A DNA stretch of 64,000 nucleotides, taken from NCBI GenBank assembly GCA_963966185.1, contig CAWZYM010000401.1:531001-595000 (forward strand), in the 5' to 3' direction. Under the pieces are notes generated by a model. The model saw only the letters and a list, made by a program, of their open reading frames with translations, did not search any database and was not told the origin of the DNA. This DNA is from Rhabditoides inermis. Its lineage: Eukaryota > Nematoda > Chromadorea > Rhabditida > Rhabditidae. Within the stretch, counting starts at the first letter, position 1, and the number at the start of each line of letters is the position of its first letter. Positions 52,588-63,293 of this stretch are shown one piece after another. A program made the position numbers and the translations under genes.

Positions 52588-53983
52588 GAAATGTTCACTA
52601 CACTTTGTATCCACCCCGGCCATCTTTTGTTTTCGGGGCAAGAGACATTGGGGATGTAACGCGAATGCGATAGCGTTGCGTCAAGAGCAGGAGGAGGAGG
52701 AGGAGAGAAGAGTGGGAATTACACTCGTCATAACCACACAACAACAGACAAGCGAATCGAGCAAGACTGAGTAGATGTGACAACGCTGAGCCCCGAGTGT
52801 CACAAAGTTGCGGCGCGTGATTAAGTAAACGCCAACTTTCACTGGTTAGAATTTTCTCGGAAAGATCCTCAAAAAGAGCCTTTATGTGTATTATGATTCA
52901 AACATAATCGCAAAATCCAATCTGATCTCCATTTTAAAAATGAATCATGTTATAAAGGAGATGAAAAGAGCTTGCGATTGAAGCACGAAAATTAGATTAC
53001 ATTTAACAAAATAAAGTAGATATTTCAACAAGTTAGTTATGCCCTATGCAATGTGCAACTTTCAAACACCCGTGTTCTTTTTGGTGCGTCAGTAGAAGTA
53101 GACGTCGAGTTTTTTTTCCAATCATCTTCAAACGTGTACGTACCGGTGGCGAGACTCATCCAGTTGGGATAGGTGTGAGTGGGGAAGACTCCCTTCAAGT
53201 ACTCGGCCTGCACTCCTTGCGAAGCCAGCTCGCGCACGCCGAACGTCGAATCAGCCTTCGAACTGCAAGGAGTACGTTTGTGTACGTTTCCAATGTTGTT
53301 TTGCATACATACTACGTTTTTAATGTACGTTACGTCGATGCACTCTATACGTTTCATTTCGATGTATATTTCAGTGTCACCTTATGATTTATGATTCAGT
53401 GGTGCGCTAGCGCTACGATTGCGTAAATCGTTTTTGTGAGGTTATGTTGTGATATCGCGGTGATTCAGACTACACCTGATTCATAATTCACGCTACATCT
53501 GCTCGACAACAAACGTGAAAATATAGATAATATCCAATCATACAATCATACAATCATACTATAATCGGACGGAGGGAGCATAGCATTTGAAGCCGAGAAA
53601 AACAAAACAATACGCATTAAAGCATACGACATCTGCAATTGTACTCGTAACTCTGGAAATAAAAGTAGTTGCCATATACATAGAGTATTGGTACACAACT
53701 CTATCCTGTCGTGAGTCAGACGCCAGATGCGTGAAAAATATTCCAACTCAGAATTCTCCATACTCCATTTCAGAAAACAAACAAAACTCAGGATCAGAAG
53801 TAAAGTTGAGGAGTCACACAGACAAAAAATGCAGGAGTCAACTTTGGAGTGATTGGAGTGAGTGACGAACCTGTTGAGTAGTCCGGCTCCGTATCCGTCA
53901 AGGAGCAGCACGATGAGGTTCTGACCGACGGGATCTCTCGCCGCCACACCGGCCGCCAAGAGTAGAGCCGCCAACGGCAGCAT
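46322..53983 (-). CDS. ENPP-family protein lacking key zinc ligands, 465 aa
   Basis: Fourteen exons on the minus strand: 53983-53871, 53262-53144, 51979-51899, 51724-51615, 51222-51082, 50715-50602, 50411-50286, 50018-49953, 49718-49633, 49489-49396, 49046-48932, 48627-48575, 46696-46587 and 46391-46322. ENPPs are extracellular two-zinc phosphodiesterases. A signal peptide is visible (MLPLAALLLAAGVAA). The fold motifs are present: LIVLLLDGYG (Asp29), GVFPTHTYPN (nucleophile Thr67), EVYN-like VDVYQVLLNIVGVEP. However, three zinc ligands are replaced: Asp of the DxxxH motif is Ala200 (His204 kept), the Asp of DHG is Thr245 (THG), and the His of HGYDN is Ser370 (SGWDP). The hydrophobic C-terminus (LVSLPLLLCLFLRFE) suggests a GPI or membrane anchor. 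Intron 5 uses a GC donor. TTGCAG ends 1 nt before ATG. Confidence 0.88.
46480..46562 (+). mobile_element. SINE body fragment
   Basis: GTCACAGCACCATCTACGAA and the following ~60 bp match the body of the tRNA-derived element in Cbl intron 9 (reverse complement of about 17575-17657). The tRNA-like head is missing. It lies between exons 13 and 14 of the ENPP-like gene. Confidence 0.75.
46745..46790 (-). repeat. Echoes of the ENPP-like exon 13 acceptor
   Basis: On the minus strand the exon 13 start (TAG, GTCCTTCTGAACAT) is echoed twice in the intron upstream, as TAG-ATCCTTCTAAACATG and CAG-ATCCTTCTAAAATG. From either copy the frame soon reaches a stop (TGA), so use of these sites would truncate the protein. 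Confidence 0.65.
46896..47186. repeat. ~107-bp near-perfect inverted repeat
   Basis: 46896-47003 is inverted at 47080-47186, with a 76-bp spacer. One arm reads AAAAGTACTTGCGTAAACAG, AATGCAGCAAAAGCACATGC, GTTTACAAATACTAACACAA. A third partial copy (ACGTTTACAAATACTAACAC) is at 47412-47437. Terminal TTAA is absent, unlike the other foldbacks. It lies in intron 12 of the ENPP-like gene. Confidence 0.9.
48414..48562. repeat. CT tract (GA in gene sense) after ENPP-like exon 12 donor
   Basis: About 150 bp of (CT)n with TTTCT interruptions on the + strand. In the sense of the gene it is a GA tract starting about 13 bp after the exon 12 donor. Confidence 0.9.
51370..51633 (-). repeat. Tandem repeat containing the exon 4 donor of the ENPP-like gene
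   Basis: Units of 76-81 bp contain, in gene sense, GGTTCGCGCACTG(C/T)CAC followed by GTGAGACATCTA. The first copy is the true end of exon 4 (TyrTrpPheAlaHisCysHis, donor at 51610-51614). Donor copies lie at 51529-51533 and 51453-51457, and a degenerate fourth is near 51377. The spacing from the first to the second donor is 81 nt and the frame is open. Each intron unit also contains TGACGTCA. Confidence 0.9.
52541..52584. repeat. (GA)n microsatellite
   Basis: A GA run in intron 2 of the ENPP-like gene, about 60 bp after a CT-rich run (52450-52490). Confidence 0.9.
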
Positions 53984-55580
53984 CCTGCAAATTAGCATAC
54001 GAAAATCACAACAAGTAGTATTAATCAAGTGAACACGAGCGGCTCGCGGAAGTATCAATCGCAGCGGCAGTGTAAATTAGTCATCGTAATATGCCGCGCG
54101 TGTCTAGCTAATAGATATGTAAGTATTGAGAATAGGGGAGAGAGACGCATGGCCCTCTCTCACATATGTGTGACGAAGAGAGTGCGTATAATTGATATGA
54201 CGATTAATCACGTTATTTATATGGGGAGGGAGAGAGATGCTTGGGCGAGATTGGGGCAAAATAGAGGGAGAGATGCATGGGAACGGCTGGCGACACCCTA
54301 GGAAAAAGGTGTGTCTGTAACATGTGAAATGTCATGCGAACTGATGAGCACTGGGAACAATTGCGAGTGCCGCCTATACGAAACTCGGCGGATGGCAGGC
54401 GGCGGCTGCGGATAGGAGAAGAGAGACAGCTGACTCCCCTGGATCAAGCATGCCTCAGACGCACTCACAACACAACAACATACATCGATCCGGTGGTGAG
54501 CGCCATTGGACCGTTAGCCATTCGACTGGTCCGTTAGCCATTCGCATAACCGGAGACACGCGATTTACGGTCATATCTTGAAAGCGCGCGCCGCGCTGCG
54601 GGGGCGCATTCTCGCTTCCGGAGAGGCATGAACATTGAGGGGTCGGCCGAAACGCAAAAAAAAAACAGAGAGAAGCTCCCATGAGACGCGATTGTCGCGC
54701 TTGCACTCTAATACGAACGCATATTCAAGTACATAGCTGACAGCTAAACGGCTTTACAAAAAGAGAGGGGGGATTGAGGCGAAGTGAATTGGTGGAATTA
54801 GAATGAGGACGGTGTACAGTAGAGGAGAGGAGACAGCCGCGCGAGTTCGTGATTTAGGAGGGCATATAAATATGCACTCATAAACCTTTAGCATTTGCCC
54901 TCGCTCGCATTTTTCACGCGCTTCTTACCAGGTTAAGCGATCACTTCAGAAACACGAAGATGTTACACAGTTACACTTTTTGTGTGTGGGTGCGAGAGAT
55001 AAGTCTTTGGCTGTGAACGCGGGGCTGATATGCAAATGCGATGACAACACGTTTACGATGCCGAGGAGGATGAGATGAGAGGCTGCCGACTGGGGATGAG
55101 GTGATAAAACAAAGTAGTGTTGACATAGGTACATCGGCGACAACTGATAGCAGAGTGAGGGGGTGGAATAACAGCCGAGGGCGACATCGGTACCCGTAAA
55201 TCATCCCGGCCAAAACGGCTGCTCGTTCAAGGAAAGCGGGGATTTCCAGGACGCGTCCCCGCAAACAAATTTGCATAATGTGACAAATCGCGCGGAATCA
55301 TCGAACCGCGAAATACAGCCTCGTGGATCAGATCATCAAGTAATCCGAGGTGACGAGTGGGAGGTGTGCGATCGGCATACCCCCACTCTCTCTCTGTCTG
55401 CGCCTCCGCCAATCACACGCTCCCTCGCCAGCCGGCTCTGCCAACTGTCGTGTCTCTTTTCCACGGCAGCATCCGAGATTCCAGCGATTCGCGCGAGATT
55501 AATAGCCGCTGTCGAGCCGGCGAGTCTCAAGCAGTACATGATCGGGGTTGAGAGATCATAAAAAGAGACACACCGGAAAT
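53984..55580. other. Intergenic region upstream of the ENPP-like gene
   Basis: No exon is seen. A direct repeat GGACCGTTAGCCATTCG / GGTCCGTTAGCCATTCG lies at 54508-54544. Other open frames have no domain or splice support. Confidence 0.4.
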
Positions 55581-56480
55581 CAGGACACGTGTGGTGTTGT
55601 GGATAGTGAGCGCATCCATCGCGCACTTCGCGGGTTCGTGAACATGATCTGTGTGGTGTAGTGGCTAGCGACTGCGCCCGTTAACCATACGACGCGGGTT
55701 CGATCCCCGCTCAGACCGATGAAGATACCCATTGTCAGTTCTGCTTCTGAATGATTGTGCTGATACCATACCCTATTCAGAGGTTGCTTTTTGGTAAACG
55801 TGGAATGAGATAGCGATCAATTTGAAATTGTTCGCAACGCACGTTTTTAACTTTGAAATATGTTCTGTTGTCTATTGTAGTTCATATCGGTAGGGTTGAA
55901 AACATGAGCCGTGTGGTGTAGTGGTTAGCGACTGCGCTTGTCAAGCACACGACGCGGGTTCGATCCCGCTTAGACCGATGAAGATACCCATTGTCAGTTC
56001 TGCTTCTGAATGAATGTGCTGATACTATAACAGTTCAGAGGACATTTTTGTTAATTATGAAATATCATAATGACCATTCGGATGTTGTTTGTTACGTACA
56101 GATGTACTTTTGAACTTTGATATTCGTTTTGTTGTACTTGTACCTTGTTATTCATATTGTTATTCATACATGTATTGTACATTATGTATAGGCAAATTAT
56201 TTTGTAGTCCATTTATGGTGTCAATGAAGATCGTCAACATACTGTCAATTCTGCTTCACATAGAATGTGCCGATTCCCCAATAGGGATTTGTTCAGGGGT
56301 TACACAAGTTTGAATGCTATAAATAACACGAACCAAGCTAATGCATTTTCTAGTGCGAACACACACAAATCATCCCACTCGCTCCGCCCCAACCACCCAC
56401 TCTCTCTCTGCCTCCTTTTGAACATCACAGTCTTAAATTATGTATACATGACCATTCGGATGTTGTTTGAAATCGTACCT
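55580..56480 (+). mobile_element. Array of tRNA-related SINE-like repeats
   Basis: Heads with A-box-like GTGTGGTGTAGTGG-TAGCGACTGCG and B-box GGGTTCGATCCC start near 55647 and 55908. A partial head is near 55585. Both full copies continue with GATGAAGATACCCATTGTCA, GTTCTGCTTCTGAATGA and GTGCTGATAC. A third body lacking the head is at 56218-56275. ATGACCATTCGGATGTTGTTTG occurs at about 56070 and 56449. The copies are arranged roughly every 260 bp. tRNA folding is imperfect, so these are repeats rather than tRNA genes. Confidence 0.75.
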
Positions 56481-57784
56481 CCTAGATAACCCCCATTTGT
56501 TTCCTCCGTCCAAAATTAGATGAGTGCTCATTTGGGAACCTGTGTTATCTGTTTTATCCTATTTTTGTGTTTATTCATTCTCCAATCACGCTTGCCGTAT
56601 TCAATCTACGTATGTGTTTGTCCTTCTATATAGTATACACGGTAATAAATATTATTATTATTATTAGACATAACTATAGGTATTGGCTATTCTTCGAATC
56701 CGTGTGTATGTAGTTTCTATAGCAGATAATATGGCATTTGGAGCGCATCTCTCATATAATCGCGTCGTGGTTGGTCGCCGCAGCCTGAACTTTCCCCCCT
56801 TCGTACATATTTGCCTAAGCCCCCGGATATGTGCACGAGGCGCACATTAGCATACGTAGATTCGTAGCTATGCATGTTTTCTCGTGTGTTTCGCTCCTGC
56901 TTAGTAATATTAACATGTAATAATATGATCGGCATCAGCTACACGGCTACGTTTCGGTGTTGCTTTGCATGTATATCAGTATCAGTTATATCTCTTTCTA
57001 ATTCTTTGCATTCTAACTCTCTCTTCCTCTTCTAAGTAGTCCTACAAAAACCCATCGCGTATGATTATTTTGTGAATTAGAAAGTGCTTAGAACAGTTTA
57101 GTTTGCTTGCGTTTTTCAAGAAAAGTACAGCTCTTTGCAAATTGTCGTCCGCTATGAGTTTCGACTTTTCACTCCGCATGTTTTACAGGTTGAGACAGCC
57201 TCACGCGTAGAGATTGCTGTCTCGTAGACTCGAAAACAATGTATATTTCATGCCCGAAAAGACGCGATGCTTTACTTTCATTTCCAAAGAGAGAGAGAGA
57301 GGTTGTAAGGAGTAAGAATCCAGTTTTATCCGTTCTGTTCACGCTCCTTTTGTTTTATCGTGCATCTTAAAAGCACAGCGGCGACTTAATTCTGCTCTCT
57401 TGAACGCGTATCAACATTGCCGTAGACAGGTCTCGAACCGGCGAGGTCTGCATCATAACGGCGCACACACGCACGGAGCTACACAGCAACTTAACGAGCT
57501 TCTTTCCTCTGAGGATATGTCTTCTCTCACAATCTCTACAGTATTGAAGCGTTCAACGAAATGGCAGTCGCGAGACTAATTTTGAGTTTGAAATATAATG
57601 TTGCAACAGCGAGTTGCAACATTTGAAAGCAACGGATAATCGTCGTTCTTTCTTCGAAATCGATTAAGATTAAGGTTAATATGATTCTTTCAAAAATTTC
57701 AAGTCAAAAACAAGTCGCCAGTGTACCTTTGAAATGTAATGACCACGAGTGCCGAATCTCTCTCACAGTTAATTGAATTGTAGG
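56481..57784. other. Intergenic region, no exon seen
   Basis: AT-rich sequence with a short (ATT)n run near 56649-56664. No supported gene, RNA gene or foldback element is recognised. Confidence 0.4.
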
Positions 57785-57925
57785 TGAAAGAGTTCGTTAT
57801 ACAAACGGAAAAGAACTGACGAGCGGTGTATTGTAGCTGATGTTCTTTCGGTACATGTAGCTCTCGCCGATCGAGTAGTCACTCTGAAACGTATTCTACA
57901 TTCTGACTACCTTCCCCCCCCCCGT
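57785..57925 (-). pseudogene. Inverted duplicate of GPCR 2 exon 2
   Basis: This segment is the reverse complement of about 58622-58757 with few differences. It includes a full copy of exon 2 on the minus strand (57883-57821) with intact flanks: TTTCAG before and GTCAGT after. It encodes the same 21 residues with one change (the residue before NISY is Lys instead of Val). No matching upstream or downstream receptor exons are seen on the minus strand, so it is probably an isolated duplicate. Confidence 0.85.
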
Positions 57926-58089
57926 CTCTCTCTCGGCCGTTGTTGTTGTCTATATATCGTCTCTTGTTCTTCGACGTCAACTAGAGCCCTTTGCACCTAG
58001 AGAAACATATGACATGCACAGATGCACATCACTTACTTTATATAACTTGCTTGGATAAGTGCGCCGACTTTCTGGAAATTCCTCTTCTC

Positions 58090-58090
<1 letters not shown>

Positions 58091-58135
<45 letters not shown>

Positions 58136-58219
58136 TGTGTGTGCTTCGAGTGATTAGCCGCCCGGTAATTGGTCCAATTGACGCCTCTCGTCGTTCGCCC
58201 GCGTTCTCGCATTACGATA

Positions 58220-58272
<53 letters not shown>
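58091..58272. repeat. Two (CT)n tracts upstream of GPCR 2 exon 1
   Basis: CT runs at 58091-58132 and 58220-58272 flank a short unique segment. The second ends 56 bp before the start codon, close to a CTGCAG acceptor at 58319. Confidence 0.9.
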
Positions 58273-58274
<2 letters not shown>

Positions 58275-58327
58275 ATTCGACCCTCTTCGGAAAGCGACGA
58301 GCTTCCTGTCTCACTGCAGAGTATACT

Positions 58328-60680
58328 ATGGATATGGAAGACTCAAACACGGTGAGTTTCGATTTGTTCTCTGACCATTTGCTCACATTTGCTGTGCCGT
58401 TGCCGTTGTGCCGTAACTGTCGTAAATGATAGCAGTGCGGTATTTGAAAAGAGATCTCGTCGCTATTTACATGTTAGGTGAAGAGATATGAGATAAAAAC
58501 ACTAATAAATGGTTTGTTTGTTCGAAATAGAGAGAGCGGGGGTTTCGTGTATACTCGTCGATTAAGAAAGTGTCGATTTGAATTTGTGGGGGCAGCGGAG
58601 TGGGCAGCGAGAGAGAAAGAGAGAGAGAGAGGGGAAGGTAGTCAGAATGTAGAATACGTTTCAGAGTGATTACTCGATCGGCGAGAGCTACATGTACCGA
58701 GTGAACATCAGCTACAATACACCGCTCGTCAGTTCTTTTCCGTTTGTATAACGAACTTACTTAGTATATTCATATTCAACTACAATTACAATCCATTTTT
58801 TGCACTTCATCTTACTACTACAACCAAAAGCGACAAGAGTGATCGGACCATGATCCATGAGATTGTTGCGATCAAGTTACGATCAGTTTCTCCAAAATCC
58901 AAACCGTTACCCGAATACACCCGAACAAACTTTGGAATGTCTTTCAATCTGTTCGAAAAGCTGTGTGAAAAAAAACGCTGCGGAGGAGACCTTGCTATGT
59001 CTTCGAAACGCTGCTGCGGACTTGGCGAGCAGACTGACCGTGACCAGATTGAAATTTGGCGAGCTGTCCTATATATTTATACTTTGTACATACAATGTGT
59101 CAGGACTGGGCGCTGCCTCTGTACGGCTACGTGATGCCGTGCCTCGTCGCCGTCACCACCGTCACCAACCTCTTCATCGGTAGGCCTGGAAAGACGGAAG
59201 TAGCGCAAACTTGGTCGGCGCTCCGCGCCTTTGGCGCTTCGGTACTTTACTACTTTGGCGTGGTTGCTATTCTTCTTCTTTTCCCCGCGGCGTGCGGTTG
59301 GGTCCTCATTTTGCCACACCGCCGCCGAATGTTCGGTCATCGACAAGAATTCTTCCCGAGTAACCAGTGAGGCGGCGGGAAGTACCCTCATGTGGAAGCA
59401 GCTATGGCGCGAGGAGATACTAATTGGCATGGAAGCAAAAGGAAACCCCGGAGCTCTTCACGTCAAGAATGGTACTCTAATGGTTCAGGAATGATTATCG
59501 ATCAAGTATCGTCTTCCCACCACTAACCTCGTCACCCTACCTGTCTTTCCCCGGCGTTAGCCTTTTATGTATCTAGCATCTTAGGCACTACTGCATGCTT
59601 CATATCATTGTGATTGTGTTGACATATTCAGATATAACGATTCCGGATAAACGATTTTTTGATTGATCAAGGGAGTGCACTGAATAGTAGGGAGTGCGAA
59701 GTCTTCTCTGAAGTAGCACAGTCGATTCCTAATTCTAAAAATAGCTATTTTGCGCAAGAGTTTTCGATATTCGAAATGGTGAACATGCATTCAGAGGGAC
59801 AGAACTAATTGTCGAATAGGGTGGTAAGAATCCGCTCTGCATCGGGAGTATCATATTTATGCGGCACGCTGCTGTTGAGCTTGAGCGCCTTCATATTTCA
59901 TCTAGTCCTCACTCACTCACTTACACCTTTACTCACTCGCTTACTCGCGATATCAAGTGAAAAAGAAACAAAGTGTATAAAATTGATACTGAATCCAAAA
60001 AGTGTCGAACTGTGTGTTCAGTTTCTTAGTAACTGTAGCTGGTGTAAGTAAGTGATGCCTCTCAAAGTCAATCGCATCGTTTCAGTGATCGTCCTCTCAC
60101 AGAAGCACCTCTGCACGCCGACGAATAACGTGTTGATATCGATGGCTATCACTGATCTTCTCACAGGTAAAATAGGCGCCAATCAGCCCATCAAAGATCA
60201 GTGTCGATAAGAACGATCAGATCATGTATTCACTGCGCTCCTGGATAACACAGTTATTAAAAATAGAGATCAAAGTGACATCTCAGTGACGCTAGAAAGA
60301 TTTGTTGATGAAATATTGATTTTAATTAACTACTACTAAAGGCGGAAACAGTCGTGTTGTTGATGCATGTGAATAATTTCATTGTTCAATTGTTTCCAGG
60401 TTGGACATCGATTCCCTGGTTTCTCTACTACTACACCCTGAAAGGCTACGCGTACGATCAAAGTAAATCGATTAATCGATGAATCGATAAACTGATATTG
60501 CATTTCAGAATGGGGACTGGCGCCGTTCTGGTGCCAAGCACACTTTTACTCTTCAGAAGCGCTGCCGTCAGTGTTTCACTACGCTGCTATGTGCGTGGGA
60601 TATTTCTCTTAATCGCCTCCCCCCATCTCTCTCTCTCTCTCCCCTCTCTCCTCTCTCCTCTCTCTCTCTCCCCCCTCTCT

Positions 60681-60723
<43 letters not shown>

Positions 60724-63245
60724 TTCTCTTTCAGCTGGTTGACAGTCTTTCTGGCCGTCCAACGCTATGTCTACGTGTGCGTTCCGAACTCTGTGCATCG
60801 CTTCTGCACACCGAAGACCACCAAACTCTCCGTGCTCATCATATTCATGGTGAGCGCTCACTCTGTGCTCACTGTGCTTTGACGCTCTCACTGCGCTCTC
60901 ACTATCCTCTCACTGCGCCTATTTCCGGCGCGGAATAGCGTGAGCGTGAAGCTACGTTTTTTGTTCTGTTATGTTGGAATCTGTCGTTTCTTCAATCATG
61001 TTTTGCGTCAAATGTGTTAGTGTGAGCGTGTGTGTGTTCCAAACAATAATTCAAAGCATATAGATTCTCATTAAAACGCGGTCTCGCGGGGATTTGCAGC
61101 AACTGAAAATGTCGTACAATATTATGGTGAATAGGAAATCCCACCATTACACTATCACACCATCACACCATCATACCACTCACACAACCCACACCTCCAC
61201 TCCTGTACACCACCACACCACCCACACCGCATATAGGAAATCACACCACCACACCATCACACCACCACACCACTCACACAACCCACACCACCGTACTACC
61301 ACACCATCAACATAATCAGTCGTAGAGAATAGTGCGGTTTTGTTAAGTTGTGGTGGTGTGGTTGTGTGATGGTGTGAAGGTGTGAACTCCATATTGCCCA
61401 TTATTATTATTATATCATTGTGTGTTCTGTGTGCACTTGCACTTGTGTCGTTCTGAGCATTGGAGCGGACGCGATTCCCCATGTCAGAAACCTGTAAACA
61501 TGTATCTATGATGGCTATGAAGTGGAATCGCCTTGTATGTGTGTGAATGGCAACTTGATCCGAAGGGGAACGAAAATACGTTTTTTTGAAAACATATTTT
61601 TTTCATTTTTCTCATTCAGATTTTCATATTACACAAAGTTCAAATATTGGTTATAGCTAATTTCCCTATTAGTTGTGTCCCATCACACCACATTTCCATA
61701 TTTTATTAGTTTCTTAGTTTTTTTTCGTGAGAAAAAGAATGCTCGAAAATGTCGTGGCTATAAAAAGAGAACGACGATTGGCTCAATAAGTGAATGTATT
61801 GTGTGTATCTGTATTGCAGCTCTCGTTTTTCTCGCTTCTTCCGGAGATTCTGGGAAAGCACCGCATATGGTTCAAGGAAGACAAACGATCCGTGTGTGTC
61901 ATAAAAGTGAGCTTTAATTCAAATCAAAATGTTTGTTCCGAATCACACGTCAAATTGTTCATGCTGCTCACGGTTGAAATGGTCCGCATTTTATTTCATT
62001 ATACCATCGAGTTTTTTTATGCTGACTGACTATGTAAACATGAAACAAGTTGATGGTACGATTGTCTTACTATGAGTAGTGAAACGGTAGACAAGCCAGA
62101 GCGAGAGTAGGTCATTTTCTTGTAAATATATGAATTCCACGGCTTTTGAATAACTGAATACAGAAGCACTAAACAATAAAAGTTATTCATAGTTTATCAG
62201 AGGACACAGCATTTAAAAGAGGAGAGAACGGAGAGAAGTGATTACAAATCAATAGAGAATGTGAAAGTATGAATAGGAAAGTGATGGTGAACAACTCAGT
62301 TTGGACAACCCAGTCCTGTCAACTGACTGAATTGTTCGGACAGTCTCATGCGAGGCGGGCACTCATCAGAGATGAATCAAATCAAGAGTGATTACAGTAC
62401 GCCGAATGGGTTCTCCACTATCCGGGCAAGGAGATGTTCCTGAAGATGCACTACTACTCCAAGATACTACTGCACTCGTGTCCATGCCTGCTGCTCTTGG
62501 TGAGTTGTATCATCTTATTTGAAAACAAGTTTAAAGGGACAGTGACGACTTATTTTTGACTCGAAGTATTATTAAAAATCATTTTAACCTAACAGAATTG
62601 CAATATTTTCGAAAGAACGACGATTCTGCGTTTTTTTTGAGTCTGCTACTGCCACGGATCACGGATGCAGATGAAAATTGGCGTTCAAAATTGGTCCATA
62701 AACGTCTTTGGAAAGTGGTCGTGACGGTTTTGTTAATACTTATTATAGTATGTTTGGTAAACGATGTGTTTGAATGCAACTAGCTATACTCGTTACTGTT
62801 TTTTAAACATAAAAGTCTCACGTTCTAATAGAAAAAAATTCGCGGTATGGCGAGTGAGCGGAGCTTATCACTGCGCGGCAAATTTGAAAATTTTGTTGCA
62901 ACTGATGACGGAAAGTCGCCTTTGTTCCTTTAAGTAGGTGTTTTTTTCAATTTTGTTGCAGCTAACAATGATATATCTAAATTTTACATGCTTGTAAACT
63001 GTTCAAATGTTTCAGATTTTCACGTGTAAACTCGGCCGCACAATCGGCGCGGCTGAGCAGCGGAAAAAGTCGTGGGCGCCTCAGGTATTGCACAGCAAGG
63101 TTCCTTTACCAAAAACGAAATGTACCCTTATTTGTTTTAGATGGAAAACGGGGCGGCGCGCAGAAAAAGCACAGTGGCTGGTCAACAGACCCTCAATGTG
63201 AGAGACACCATTGATCAGTCATATGCATTGATATCGTGAAAGAGG

Positions 63246-63293
<48 letters not shown>

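Noticed and set aside
55647..55720. tRNA gene(s) with a GGGTTCGATCCCC B-box
   Set aside because: Two similar copies share long non-tRNA bodies and the acceptor stem pairs poorly; treated as SINE-like repeats.
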